DNA of 64,000 nt from Coriobacteriaceae bacterium (GTDB lineage: Bacteria; Actinomycetota; Coriobacteriia; Coriobacteriales; Coriobacteriaceae): positions 315,947 to 379,946 of the forward strand of contig CABJEP010000001.1 of NCBI GenBank assembly GCA_902364645.1, read 5' to 3'. The notes beneath the pieces were generated by a model. The model ran no database searches. It was not told where the DNA came from and worked only from the letters and a program-made list of their open reading frames with translations. Made by a program: the position numbers and the translations under genes. How positions within the stretch are numbered: position 1 is the stretch's first letter; every line of letters begins with the position of its first letter. Shown here piece by piece: positions 1 to 11,615 of the stretch.

Positions 1-16
1 ATGAGAACGCCTCCAT
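1..16 (-). CDS. Start of a downstream ECF gene, probably EcfT (partial)
   Basis: Only the first five codons (Met-Glu-Ala-Phe-Ser) are inside the window. The ATG overlaps the TAA stop of the fused ECF ATPase (TAATG) and follows a GGAGGG Shine-Dalgarno-like sequence, so translational coupling is likely. In riboflavin ECF operons the remaining member is the transmembrane coupling subunit EcfT. That identity is inferred from gene order only. Confidence 0.4.
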
Positions 17-1920
17 TAGCAGCCCTCCTCTCGCGTGGGCGCCTTGGAACCAGCCTGACACGGAACCCTCAAAGGCACTTCCGCGCAGCCCAGCAGCAAG
101 CCGGCCAGCTCGTCGGCCAGCGCCTCAACCGTATAAAGCTTGTCGCAGCGGAGCGGCACACCGGCCTGCGCAAGCGCCAGCGCCATACGCTGGGCGGCAG
201 GAACGCCCAGGCCGATTGACTTGAGCTCGTCCGCATGCGCAAAAACCTGCGCGGGCGTTCCCTCGGCAAACACGGCGCCCTCGTTCATCACAACGATACG
301 GTCACAACAATTTGCCAGGTCATCCATGCTGTGCGAAACCATGACAACAGTCAGACCCTCGCGATGGAGCCGATCGATGAGCCCCAGGAAATCTCTGCGC
401 GCAGCCGGATCGAGCCCCGCCATGGGCTCGTCGAGCACCAGGACCTCGGGTTCCATGGCGAGCACGCCGGCAAACGCCACGCGGCGCTGCTGGCCGCCCG
501 AAAGCTCAAAGGGGCTCTTGTCGCCTATCGCGGCAAGGTCGAGGCCCACGCGCGCAAGCGATGATGCGACACGGCGCGCGACCTCGTCTTGTGGCAGGCC
601 AAGGTTACGCGGGCCAAACGCCACGTCCTGTGCCACGGTCTCGGCAAATAGCTGACGCTCGGGATACTGAAACACCACGCCGACCTTGGCCTTAACCGCG
701 GCGGCGTCTTTCTTGTTTGATAGGTCGAGCCCCAGCGCGCAAACGCTTCCCTCCTGCGGACGAATCAACCCGTTGAGATGCTGAACCAGCGTCGATTTAC
801 CCGAGCCGGTATGACCCGCCAGACCCAGAAACTCACCGCGACGCACCGTCAGCGAAACATCGCGCAGTGCCCAGGGGCTGTTTGGATCGTTGCCCCAAAG
901 GGCCTGTTTGCTCGATGCGTCCGCAGTGGTCGAGCGCTTGCGCCAGCGACGGCGCTCGCGGGCGCTCAGCGAGTAACTATGCGAGAGGTGCGAAATCTCG
1001 ATGACGGGCTCCGACGCGGCCGCCCCGTCAGTCACGGAGGATACATTGTCGAGCATACGAGAATCGGATGCGGAAGACTGCCCTGCGACGTCCGCCCCAC
1101 TCCGCTCGGCATAAGCCTGTGCAATCTCGGCGACCATATCCGCCTCGCGCACCTGCGCGCAAACGCGTACGCCCTTCTCACGAAGTGCCCTACCTAGACA
1201 GCACGACGCCGGCATATCCAGGTTGAGCTGCGCAAGTTCGTCCGCCCGCGTCAAGATTTCCTCGGGCGTACCGAGCATGGCAACGCGCCCCGCCCGAAAC
1301 ACCGCGACACGATCGGCCTCGGCGGCCTCTTCCATAAAGTGCGTAATCATCACGATGGTCATGCCGCGATCGCGTAACGCGCGGCAAGCCTTCATGAAGC
1401 CCTGACGTCCACGCGGATCGAGCATCGAGGAAGCCTCATCCAAAATGAGAACGCGCGGTTCCATGGCGAGCACGCCGGCAAGCGCCACGCGCTGCTTTTG
1501 GCCGCCCGAAAGCGCGTGGGTCTCATGGCGCTCAAAGCCCACCAGGCCCACGCCCTTCAGCGCCTCGCGTACGCGCTGCGCGATTTGTGCCGATGGCACG
1601 CCAAGGTTTTCGGGACCAAATGCAACGTCATCTTCGACAAGCGTTGCCACCAGCTGATCATCGGGATTCTGGAATACCATGCCCGCGGTCGAACGAATGT
1701 CATAGACCAGCTCGGGGTCGGACGCATCCATGCCGTTGATACGTACCGTGCCCGCATCGGGCTGCAACAGTGCGTTCAGATGCTTGGCAAACGTCGACTT
1801 ACCCGACCCATTGCCACCGAGGATGCAGAAAAACTCGCCGTCCTCAATGTTCAGATCGACACCGTCGAGTGCCGGTACGGCACCGTCATAGCTAAAGGAA
1901 ACGCCCCGACACTCAATCAT
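16..1920 (-). CDS. Energy-coupling factor transporter ATPase, fused EcfA1-EcfA2
   Basis: This 634-aa protein carries two complete ABC ATPase domains in one chain. Domain 1 (about residues 1-245) has Walker A GGNGSGKST at 35-43 and signature LSGGQKQRV. Domain 2 (about 305-600) has Walker A GHTGSGKST and signature LSGGQQRRV. Each has a Walker B-type LILDE or LVLDE. ECF transporters normally use two separate ATPases (EcfA and EcfA') on the cytoplasmic face to drive an S component through EcfT; here both are fused. Domain 2 has an Arg/Lys-rich insert of about 30 residues between its first strand and the usual core. The start ATG overlaps the stop of ribU (ATGA), so the two are translationally coupled. 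Confidence 0.93.
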   Translation of the reverse strand: MIECRGVSFSYDGAVPALDGVDLNIEDGEFFCILGGNGSGKSTFAKHLNALLQPDAGTVRINGMDASDPELVYDIRSTAGMVFQNPDDQLVATLVEDDVAFGPENLGVPSAQIAQRVREALKGVGLVGFERHETHALSGGQKQRVALAGVLAMEPRVLILDEASSMLDPRGRQGFMKACRALRDRGMTIVMITHFMEEAAEADRVAVFRAGRVAMLGTPEEILTRADELAQLNLDMPASCCLGRALREKGVRVCAQVREADMVAEIAQAYAERSGADVAGQSSASDSRMLDNVSSVTDGAAASEPVIEISHLSHSYSLSARERRRWRKRSTTADASSKQALWGNDPNSPWALRDVSLTVRRGEFLGLAGHTGSGKSTLVQHLNGLIRPQEGSVCALGLDLSNKKDAAAVKAKVGVVFQYPERQLFAETVAQDVAFGPRNLGLPQDEVARRVASSLARVGLDLAAIGDKSPFELSGGQQRRVAFAGVLAMEPEVLVLDEPMAGLDPAARRDFLGLIDRLHREGLTVVMVSHSMDDLANCCDRIVVMNEGAVFAEGTPAQVFAHADELKSIGLGVPAAQRMALALAQAGVPLRCDKLYTVEALADELAGLLLGCAEVPLRVPCQAGSKAPTREEGC

Positions 1921-2507
1921 GCGCGGCCTTTGACCTGGTCCTTCTTGGGCGTGATGAGATTAGAGACCGCCTTGTACACCGCCAGCGTCAACACCGAGTT
2001 AAGCACGGTCTTGATGAGGTTGAACGGCAGCACGGCAGGAATCATGAGTGGGGCGATCACATCGACCGAGCCATACCAGAACCATACGCCAATGGTAAGG
2101 TTTGCGACCATAGACAACGCCGTAGCAGCAATAACGCCGAGCACCAAGCCAATCACGGCACCCTTATAGGTATGCATCTTCTGGTAGACGATAGCCGCGG
2201 GCAGAATGTAGCCCAGCGTGGCAACCAGGTTCATAAGCGCGCCGACCCAGTCACCCGTAGTGAGCGCATGGATAACGATCGCCATGGCGGCAACAGCGGT
2301 ACCGGCACCGGGGCCATATGCAAACCCACACACCATCGCCGGCACCAGCGACGGGTCATAGGTCAAAAACGGTGCCGAAGGAAGAATGGGCAGCTGCACG
2401 TACATAAACAGGGCGCCCAAGGCGCACATCAACGCCATGGTAACGAGCTGTTTAGTGCTCCACCTATTCGTGTTCTCAAAATGGATATGCTGCGACTGTT
2501 CAGACAT
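1917..2507 (-). CDS. ribU: Riboflavin ECF transporter S component (RibU)
   Basis: A 196-aa polytopic membrane protein with about six hydrophobic segments and the S-component pattern of a conserved N-terminal helix (TKQLVTMALMCALGALF). The substrate is assigned as riboflavin because an FMN riboswitch lies immediately upstream. The chosen ATG (MSEQS) has AGGTGAT a few bases upstream. A longer reading from an ATG at 2528 would begin inside the conserved 3' end of the riboswitch, so it is rejected. It captures riboflavin in the membrane and works with the EcfA/EcfT module encoded downstream. First gene of the operon. Confidence 0.9.
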   Translation of the reverse strand: MSEQSQHIHFENTNRWSTKQLVTMALMCALGALFMYVQLPILPSAPFLTYDPSLVPAMVCGFAYGPGAGTAVAAMAIVIHALTTGDWVGALMNLVATLGYILPAAIVYQKMHTYKGAVIGLVLGVIAATALSMVANLTIGVWFWYGSVDVIAPLMIPAVLPFNLIKTVLNSVLTLAVYKAVSNLITPKKDQVKGRA

Positions 2508-2519
2508 AAGATCACCTGC

Positions 2520-2703
2520 CTCTTTCATCCGGACTCTAACCGTTGGTACTGGGATCTCACCAGTTCAGCCGGCATGCGAACCAACGCACACACGGGTCGC
2601 GGACTCATCGGCTCGGTCGCAGGCACTTTACCTGCGCCACGGCGCCCCTTTGACACCGCCCGATTTACCGCCAGTGGGGAATTCCACCCCGCCCTGAAAC
2701 AGT
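2520..2703 (-). promoter_or_regulatory. FMN riboswitch (RFN element)
   Basis: On the minus strand the conserved RFN blocks occur in order: TTCAGGGCGGGGTGGAATTC, CCCAC..GGCGGTAAAT, a GAGTCCGCGAC-like block, and the 3' block AGTCCGGATGAAAGA. These are the FMN-binding junction elements. The terminal ..GATGAAAGAGGCAGGTGAT runs straight into the ribU ribosome binding site, and I see no separate terminator. FMN-dependent closure of the RBS (translational control) is therefore the more likely mechanism. Confidence 0.95.
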
Positions 2704-2705
2704 GA

Positions 2706-2903
2706 GGAAAAGTGTAGCACGAGGGAAGACAGGTGCAAGTATGCCGAGGATAATTTATGACGGGGATCAGTTACCGCAACAACCACGTTCCCCACCCATC
2801 CCAAAGTAACGCGCCTTTCGCGCAAAGCGCGAAACAGCGACCGGGACACGTACCCCTATCAACCACGTCCTCCGCCCACGCCGACCTCAAGGCCGTAAAC
2901 GCA
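2706..2903. other. Non-coding stretch with small direct and inverted repeats
   Basis: No credible gene. It holds a short palindrome (TTTCGCGCAAAGCGCGAAA, near 2815-2835) and an imperfect direct repeat beginning CAACCACGT at about 2779 and 2859. The ribU promoter should lie at the left end, upstream of the riboswitch on the minus strand, but I cannot pick one with confidence. Confidence 0.4.
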
Positions 2904-3048
2904 GGGGATCCGGGGGCGTGACGGGGGTTTCTCTCCGGAACATTCCACAGGACGCAAAGAGGCTCCGCAGCGCGAAGCGCGATGCGGAGCCTCTTTGCAT
3001 GTCCGAGGGCGTTCCGGAGAGAAACCCCCGTCACGCCCCCGGATCCCC
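2904..3048. repeat. Long perfect inverted repeat downstream of groEL
   Basis: The arms 2904-2941 and 3011-3048 are a perfect 38-bp inverted repeat (GGGGATCCGGGGGCGTGACG... and its complement). A second nested perfect 16-bp stem (2954-2969 with 2983-2998, GCAAAGAGGCTCCGCA) closes on a GC-rich loop. The element begins about 26 bp after the groEL stop, so it can fold into the 3' end of that transcript. It is much longer than an ordinary terminator and lacks a clear U-tract. Confidence 0.9.
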
Positions 3049-3074
3049 GGTGGGAGTTCTAGACCTTGTCGGCC

Positions 3075-4790
<1,716 letters not shown>

Positions 4791-4808
4791 TCAGAGATTC
4801 TGACGAGA

Positions 4809-5102
4809 CTAGGCCTCGACGACGGCGTAGATGTCGTCGGCGCGCATCAGCAGATACTTCTCACCGTCGACCTTGACCTCGTTGCCACCGAACTTACCGT
4901 AGATGACAACGTCGCCAACCTTGACGTCCATGGGGATGCGCTCGCCCTTGTCGTTGACCTTACCGGCGCCAACGGCAACGATGGTGCCGCGCTGCGGCTT
5001 CTCCTGAGCGTTGCTGGCGATGTACAGACCAGAAGCGGTCTTCTGCTCGGCCTCGTCGGGCTTGACCAGGACGCGATCTGCAAGCGGCTTCAAAGACGAC
5101 AT
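4809..5102 (-). CDS. groS: Co-chaperonin GroES (Hsp10)
   Basis: A 97-aa protein with the GroES pattern: LKPLADRVLVKPDEAEQKTASGLYIA at the N-terminus (mobile loop region) and VIYGKFGGNEVKVDGEKYLLM near the C-terminus. It caps the GroEL ring. The ATG has AAGGAGG at optimal distance. The leader contains a GC-rich stem-loop with two CCGCGCGG arms (about 5126-5148) just before the RBS, which may modulate translation. First gene of the groES-groEL operon. Confidence 0.98.
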   Translation of the reverse strand: MSSLKPLADRVLVKPDEAEQKTASGLYIASNAQEKPQRGTIVAVGAGKVNDKGERIPMDVKVGDVVIYGKFGGNEVKVDGEKYLLMRADDIYAVVEA

Positions 5103-5239
5103 GCTTGTTTCCTCCTTTTTGGGCCGCGCGGTTATGCCGCGCGGGTTAACCCTTTTTGTTTGCGTACGCGTTGAATGGTACCCACGAATGGCGGGTTATA
5201 CAACACAGAGTCAAAAAATCTTATTTTTTGGCACTTAGA

Positions 5240-5450
5240 TTTTCTGAATGCCGGGGGATAACTTAGCGATGCCTCCCGTGTGGCTCCGGAGGGGCGGGGC
5301 ATAAGGTTTCCTGCTCGGGCAGTCCTGCTCGCACGAAGGCCACATTAAGTGGCCTTCGGCTCGTGCGGAACTCGCGATGAACCTTATGCCCCGCCCCGCC
5401 GGAGCCACACGGGAGGCAGGTTAACTAATTCGGGCCCGGCATTCAGAAAA
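5240..5450. repeat. 211-bp nested inverted repeat upstream of groES
   Basis: Outer arms TTTTCTGAATGCCGGG (5240-5255) and its exact complement (5435-5450) enclose a second pair of about 39 bp (5271-5309 with 5379-5417, two mismatches). Those enclose a third hairpin with GAAGGCCAC/GTGGCCTTC arms around an ATTAA loop (5335-5357). It fills the interval between the amidohydrolase stop and the groES promoter region, so it could terminate the former and insulate the latter. No ORF is supported inside it. Confidence 0.88.
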
Positions 5451-5537
5451 GTCAGTGCAGCAAAATGGCGATGCAGATGGTGCGAACAAGAAAGGGGCAC
5501 GTTGCAGAAACGCGCCCCTTATGGGTGGGGTATGGGG

Positions 5538-7187
5538 CTAGCGCTCGTAGATCAGGTTGCCGGCTAGGTAGGTGGCTTGGACTTTGGTGGCTTGGAGTTC
5601 TTGGGGGTCGATGGTGAGTGGGTTTTGGTCCAAGACTACCAGGTCGGCGTATTTACCGGGTTCCAGGCTGCCGAGGTTTTGCTCGTCGCCCGCTGCATAG
5701 GCGCTGCCCAGAGTGTAGTTGCGCAGAGCCGTTGCCGCATCGATGCGCTCGCTCGGCAACCAGCCGCCCTCGGGCCAGTGGCTTTTGGGGTCCTGGCGCG
5801 TGATGGCCGTGTAGAGCACGTTCATGCTGGTAACGGGCGTGATAGGGCTGTCAGTTCCGAAGGCTTGGCGGATGCCGCGCTGCTTATAGGTTGCGAACGG
5901 CCACATGATTCGGCTTCGCTCCAGGCCAAAGTCGCGCTCTGGGCCACCCGGATCGAGCGTGATGTGGCAGGGCTGGCTCGAGGCGACCACGTTGAGCTTG
6001 CGCAGGCGATCGATGTCCTGGGGCAGGAGGTTCTCCAGATGCTCGAGTGTGTTATGGCCGTGCTGGGGCAGGCCGTAGAGCTCTGCCGCCTCCTCAAAGA
6101 TATCGAGCGCAGCATGGATGGCACCGTCGCCGATGACGTGGATACGCACAGTGTGGCCGCGCTCCGCGGCCGCCAGAACCAGCTTACGCATGCGCTCGGC
6201 AGGAACTGTCAGACGGCCCTGGTCGCCCGGGAAGCGCGGATTGGTATAGGGCTCGGTGAGATATGCCGTGTGTTCGCTCGACACGCCGTCGAAGAACTGC
6301 TTAAAGCCTGGCGCCGAGAGCAGCGCGTTGTTCGCGTAGCGGGTCTGTAGCTCTTCCAAGCGCGATTGGTCATCCAGCAGCGTGGGAAACAAATGGGCGC
6401 GGATGCCCAGCTTGCCGGCTGCCTGCAGTTTGTCGTAGACATCGTCGCGGATAAAGTCGCAGCCCGGCATGGGCATGAGCGACATATCGCATATCGAGGT
6501 GATGCCCTGCTCGGCCATCCGCCTCATTTGATCGGCGTAAGCGCTTGCGATGCGATCCTCGCCCAGCCACTCAAGGCAGCGCGGTAGCAGCTGCATGGCA
6601 GCCGCCTCGTGAGCAATGCCCGTGAGCTCGCCGCTTGCGTCCTTGTCGTAGCCACCGCCCGCTGGCGGCTCGCTGTCGCGCGTGACGCCGAGCGCCTCGA
6701 GTGCGCGGCTGTTGAGCCACAGCGTATGGCCGTCGCCCGAATACATAACGCAGGGGCGATCGGGGAATGCCGCATCGAGCGACGCCTTGGTAGGATGCTC
6801 GGGCGGGTCCCAACGGTAGTCGCGCCAGCCCTGAGTCACAACCCAAGCGTCGTCGGGCAGGTCCTGGGAAAACTCGAGCGCGTGTTGCACCAGCGCCGCC
6901 TCGGACGTGCCCATATCCATGAGCATGTACGGCGAGGAGCCGACCGAGGTATGGAAGAAGTGCAGATGAGCGTCATGGAAACCTGGGCAGACAAACTGCT
7001 CGCCGTAGTCGATAACCGGCGTGGCGGCAGGCGCGGCGGCAATCACGTCATCGGGCGCACCGACTGCGACGATACGGTCGCCTGCGATGGCAATCGCCAG
7101 CTCGCGGGCGGTATCGATGCCGTCTTGCGCGGTAAAGACGTTCTTGGAGCGGATAATCCGATCGATATGTTGCATGGGCATCCCCAT
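5538..7187 (-). CDS. YtcJ-like metal-dependent amidohydrolase (Amidohydro_3)
   Basis: About 549 aa. The N-terminal part has the composite beta-sandwich start and the metal-binding FVCPGFHDAHLHF motif. The middle has RIHVIGDGAIHAALD with the second histidine pair. The C-terminus has AFGTDSPITPVTSMNVLYTAI with a catalytic Asp and a final PGKYADLVVLDQNP. These features define the YtcJ/LAF3 branch of the amidohydrolase superfamily, whose substrates are mostly unknown. Three closely spaced in-frame ATGs (7187, 7181, 7175) are possible and none has a strong RBS; the frame open further upstream is shadow sequence of the divergent M20 gene. Cytosolic. Confidence 0.9.
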   Translation of the reverse strand: MGMPMQHIDRIIRSKNVFTAQDGIDTARELAIAIAGDRIVAVGAPDDVIAAAPAATPVIDYGEQFVCPGFHDAHLHFFHTSVGSSPYMLMDMGTSEAALVQHALEFSQDLPDDAWVVTQGWRDYRWDPPEHPTKASLDAAFPDRPCVMYSGDGHTLWLNSRALEALGVTRDSEPPAGGGYDKDASGELTGIAHEAAAMQLLPRCLEWLGEDRIASAYADQMRRMAEQGITSICDMSLMPMPGCDFIRDDVYDKLQAAGKLGIRAHLFPTLLDDQSRLEELQTRYANNALLSAPGFKQFFDGVSSEHTAYLTEPYTNPRFPGDQGRLTVPAERMRKLVLAAAERGHTVRIHVIGDGAIHAALDIFEEAAELYGLPQHGHNTLEHLENLLPQDIDRLRKLNVVASSQPCHITLDPGGPERDFGLERSRIMWPFATYKQRGIRQAFGTDSPITPVTSMNVLYTAITRQDPKSHWPEGGWLPSERIDAATALRNYTLGSAYAAGDEQNLGSLEPGKYADLVVLDQNPLTIDPQELQATKVQATYLAGNLIYER

Positions 7188-7343
7188 CTCTGGCAGGAAA
7201 TTCAACACCCCCGAGTGTACTCCCCCGCCCTTGTAACAAAACCCCAAGCGGCAAACGGCAACTTTACCAGCCCTAGCGGCAGGTGGCATACTGGAGAGAG
7301 CCTGTACGATTTTGCGATCAACCCAGCAAGGAGCAAATCGACC

Positions 7344-8807
7344 ATGACGAAGACCAAGGCACAGCAGATTATGGCGGCGACCGAAGTGCGAGCGGCTGAC
7401 GACGTCACCGCAGCCATCCAAGATATCGCTACCGAGTTTGAACCCTATATCATCAAGCAGCGCCGGCACTTCCATAAGCACCCGGAGCTGAGCCTTGCCG
7501 AGGAGCGCACGACCTCCGACATCGCCAACCAGCTCGACGCCATGAATATCCCCTACGAGCGTCCCCTCAAGACGGGCCTGGTGGCGACCCTTCGCGGCAC
7601 CGCGCCCGACGCCTATCGCGAGGACGGCACGCCACGCCGCCGCATCCTGCTGCGCGCCGACATCGACGCCCTGCCCGTCACCGAGCAGACCGGCGAGGAG
7701 TTTGCCAGCGTCAACGAGGGCTGCATGCACGCCTGCGGCCACGACTGCCACATCGCCATGATGCTCGGCACGCTGCAAATCCTGCGCCATATGACCGACG
7801 ACATCCACGGCGAAGTCCGCATCGTCTTCCAGCCCAGCGAGGAAAACGGCCAGGGCGCCAAGCTCATGATCGGCACGGGCGTGCTCGACGGCGTCGATGG
7901 CGCCTACGCCGCGCACATCTGGAGTGAGGTCGACGCCGGCACCGTGAGCTGCGAGCCCGGACCGCGCATGGCCAATACCGACTGGTTCCGCATCGACGTC
8001 CGCGGCACCTCGTGCCACGGCGCCATGCCCCAGCGCGGTCACGACGCCGTTATGGTTGCCGCCGAGATCGTCAACGCTCTGCAGACCATCGTTTCGCGCG
8101 AGATCAGTCCCTACGAGCCGGCCGTCATTACCGTCGGCGAGCTGCACGGCGGCACCGCGCGCAACGTTATCGCCGGCACGGCCTACCTCGCCGGCACGGT
8201 GCGCACCTACGGAGATTCGACCCACGAGGAAATGCCGGAGCTCATGCGCCGCATCGTGGAGCATACCGCGGCCGCCTTGGGCGCCGAGGCAGAGCTCACC
8301 GACTACACCATCGCCAATTACAAGGTCGAAAACGATGCCGCCTCGAGCGAGCGCTGCCGCCAGGCAGTAATCAAATGCCTGGGCCCCACCGGCCAAGGCC
8401 ATTATCGCGGCACGCTTTCGGGCGAGGATTTTTCAGAGTACCTGCGCCGCGTACCGGGCGTGCTCGCCTTTGTTGGCACGCGCAACCCCCAGATTGGCGC
8501 CACGTACGCCCAACATTCTTGCTTCTACAAGATTGACGAGTCGGTACTGGCCAAGGGCTCCATGGTGGCCGCCCAATATGCCATCGACTTTTTGGCCGAG
8601 CCCACACAAGAAGAGCTCGACGGCCCCACGATTGCCGCGGTCGCCGAGACCAATCCCGACCTGGCAGCCAAACTGCGCTCTGCCAAGGCCACGGCCGCCG
8701 AGGCCCGCGACGCCATGCACGATGCCCGCACCGCCCGACACGCCGCAATCAAGGGCATCCACGACGCTCGCGCCGCCGCCCGCCGCGAGGAGAAGCACAA
8801 CGAGTAG
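7344..8807 (+). CDS. M20 family metallopeptidase / amidohydrolase
   Basis: About 487 aa. The M20D pattern is clear: RRHFHKHPELSLAEERT near the N-terminus, RADIDALPVTEQTG, the metal-binding CMHACGHDCHIAMMLG, VFQPSEENGQGAK, and a dimerisation domain with GTSCHGAMPQRGHDA. Members hydrolyse N-acyl amino acids, aminobenzoyl-glutamate or similar amides; the exact substrate is not evident. The start has AAGGAG about 9 nt upstream. The last 50 or so residues are an Ala/Arg-rich helical tail (AAEARDAMHDARTARHAAIK) beyond the usual family end. Divergent from the YtcJ-like gene. Confidence 0.92.
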   Translation: MTKTKAQQIMAATEVRAADDVTAAIQDIATEFEPYIIKQRRHFHKHPELSLAEERTTSDIANQLDAMNIPYERPLKTGLVATLRGTAPDAYREDGTPRRRILLRADIDALPVTEQTGEEFASVNEGCMHACGHDCHIAMMLGTLQILRHMTDDIHGEVRIVFQPSEENGQGAKLMIGTGVLDGVDGAYAAHIWSEVDAGTVSCEPGPRMANTDWFRIDVRGTSCHGAMPQRGHDAVMVAAEIVNALQTIVSREISPYEPAVITVGELHGGTARNVIAGTAYLAGTVRTYGDSTHEEMPELMRRIVEHTAAALGAEAELTDYTIANYKVENDAASSERCRQAVIKCLGPTGQGHYRGTLSGEDFSEYLRRVPGVLAFVGTRNPQIGATYAQHSCFYKIDESVLAKGSMVAAQYAIDFLAEPTQEELDGPTIAAVAETNPDLAAKLRSAKATAAEARDAMHDARTARHAAIKGIHDARAAARREEKHNE

Positions 8808-8851
8808 TCGATCCACGACCATCTCGCAGTCATAGCCGCATCGCGATATCA

Positions 8852-8893
8852 AAGCGGGGGCGGACGCTTCGGCACGTCCGCCCCCGCTTATTT
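8852..8893 (+). terminator. Rho-independent terminator of the M20 gene
   Basis: A 15-bp perfect stem AAGCGGGGGCGGACG closed by a short loop containing CTTCGG and followed by TATTT, 44 bp after the M20 stop. Confidence 0.9.
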
Positions 8894-8947
8894 GTCAAGC
8901 GCTATTTCTACCGTTTCTACCCCGTCCCCAAATGGCAGGTGGCAGGG

Positions 8948-10234
<1,287 letters not shown>

Positions 10235-10384
10235 CGAGATCATCCCTTCGTATCTTGAGCGAATCATCTGGATCGCAAACGATGTCTTTGGCATCATTAT
10301 CACCCAATGTGGGGACAAATACTCCAACATGACGCATTTGCAATGCGCAGGGCGCTATTCGATTGTTTGATAAGCTCGACCGCG

Positions 10385-11407
10385 TTAGTTCGTTCCGCGG
10401 AAACCCTTGCCGACGATCTCGGAGCTGTCGACGATCGTGATAAAGGCACCCGGATCGATCTCGCGAGCGTAGCGACGCAGCTGCACGGCCTCGCGACGAC
10501 TCAGCACGCTCATGATCACCGTCACGCACTTGCCCGAGAAGGCGCCGTAGCCGCGGCTGATCGTCGCCGTGCGGTTGAGATGTTTGACGATAAACTCCTC
10601 GACCTTAAGGGGCTCGGAGCAAATGACCGTGCAGACTTTGCGCAGGTGAATGCTCTCGATGGCCTTGTCGACCACGAGCGTCTTGGCAAACAGGCCAAGC
10701 ACGCAATACAGACCGACGCGCGGGCCGTACAAGAAGGCCGCGATGGTCACGATGCCGATATCGACCAACAGCAGGGCGCGGCCAATCTCGAGCGTCGTGC
10801 GACGTTTGAGGATCATGGCGAGAATGTCCGTGCCGCCCGTCGAGGCACCAATATCAAAGACGATAGCGCTGCCGAGCGCCGGCAGAATCACGGCAAAGCA
10901 CAGGTCGAGCCACATATCGCCCGTCATCGAGACATCGGTCGGAATAAAGAGCTCAAACAGCGAGACATAGGCGGACAGCGCAAACGAGGCAAAGACGCTC
11001 CACAGGATTGCCTTGCGCTCCAAAAAGATAAAGCCCAAAACGACCAGGACCGCATTGATAATCCACATAAAAACGCCGACGGGCAGGGTCGGGAACAGCG
11101 TGGACAGAATGACCGACACGCCCGAGGTGCCGCCAAAAGCAAAGTGATTAGGGGTTTTAAACGCAACGATGGCAAAGGCCGTGAGGATCAGGCCCAAATT
11201 GAGCTCGGCAAAAAAGCGCGGAAAGCCCGGCTCCTGACTGCGCTTGCGACCAGCGCGCTCGCCCCGCTCGATAACATCGCGATCGACCACGCGCTCCATC
11301 GGCACCACGGGAGGACGATGCACCTCCTCGGCAGCACGCGACGCCGCCTCTGCCGCAGCGGCCTCAATCGCCCATGCCTTGCTTTCTGTTTCGTGCTCGT
11401 CGGCCAT
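10385..11407 (-). CDS. YitT family membrane protein (DUF161 + DUF2179)
   Basis: A 340-aa protein. Residues 1-70 are charged and cytosolic. About six transmembrane helices follow, including GASTGGTDILAMILKRRTTLEIG, the typical YitT signature. The C-terminal domain of about 80 residues (VCTVICSEPLKVEEFIVKHL...TIVDSSEIVGKGFRGTN) is the DUF2179 ligand-binding-like domain. YitT proteins are widespread in Gram-positive bacteria but lack a firmly assigned transport substrate. The ATG is preceded by GAGGGG. It stands alone between two convergent-type spacers. Confidence 0.9.
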   Translation of the reverse strand: MADEHETESKAWAIEAAAAEAASRAAEEVHRPPVVPMERVVDRDVIERGERAGRKRSQEPGFPRFFAELNLGLILTAFAIVAFKTPNHFAFGGTSGVSVILSTLFPTLPVGVFMWIINAVLVVLGFIFLERKAILWSVFASFALSAYVSLFELFIPTDVSMTGDMWLDLCFAVILPALGSAIVFDIGASTGGTDILAMILKRRTTLEIGRALLLVDIGIVTIAAFLYGPRVGLYCVLGLFAKTLVVDKAIESIHLRKVCTVICSEPLKVEEFIVKHLNRTATISRGYGAFSGKCVTVIMSVLSRREAVQLRRYAREIDPGAFITIVDSSEIVGKGFRGTN

Positions 11408-11517
11408 TACGGCAACCCCTCGTTAACAATTTGGAAACAATGCGCCCATTAGAGTAACGCGGAACGTAGGGATTGCAACCCCCAGTTAGACGAGCGGTAT
11501 GACTACATCGGGAGCGT

Positions 11518-11562
11518 ACAAAAACGGCCGGCCACGCTTTTGCTTGCGCGGTCGGCCGTTTA
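11518..11562 (-). terminator. Terminator after asp23
   Basis: On the minus strand AAACGGCCGACC pairs with GGCCGGCCGTTT and is followed by TTGT. It lies about 50 bp past the asp23 stop, just beyond a copy of the dispersed palindromic repeat. Confidence 0.75.
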
Positions 11563-11615
11563 ACGTTTTCGCAGATAAAACCTGCCAAAACAAACCTGTC
11601 CCTTTTTGGAAGGTT
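11561..11615 (-). repeat. Dispersed palindromic repeat, copy 1
   Basis: The copy contains AGATAAAACCTGCCAAAA and CCTGTCCCTTTTTGG, matching six other loci in this window. Its AACCTGCC/GGCAGGTT arms are imperfect here (GGAAGGTT). The end of the repeat supplies the TAA stop of asp23. Confidence 0.85.

Noticed and set aside
5103-5240. CIRCE (HrcA) or HAIR (HspR) operator upstream of groES
   Set aside because: Neither TTAGCACTC-N9-GAGTGCTAA nor CTTGAGT-N7-ACTCAAG is present. Only a TTGACT..TATAAC-like stretch with wrong spacing and a CCGCGCGG stem-loop are visible.
7188-8402. N-terminal extension of the amidohydrolase across the M20 gene
   Set aside because: The extra 400 residues are antisense to conserved M20 motifs. 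The amidohydrolase family starts at the ATG cluster at 7175-7187.
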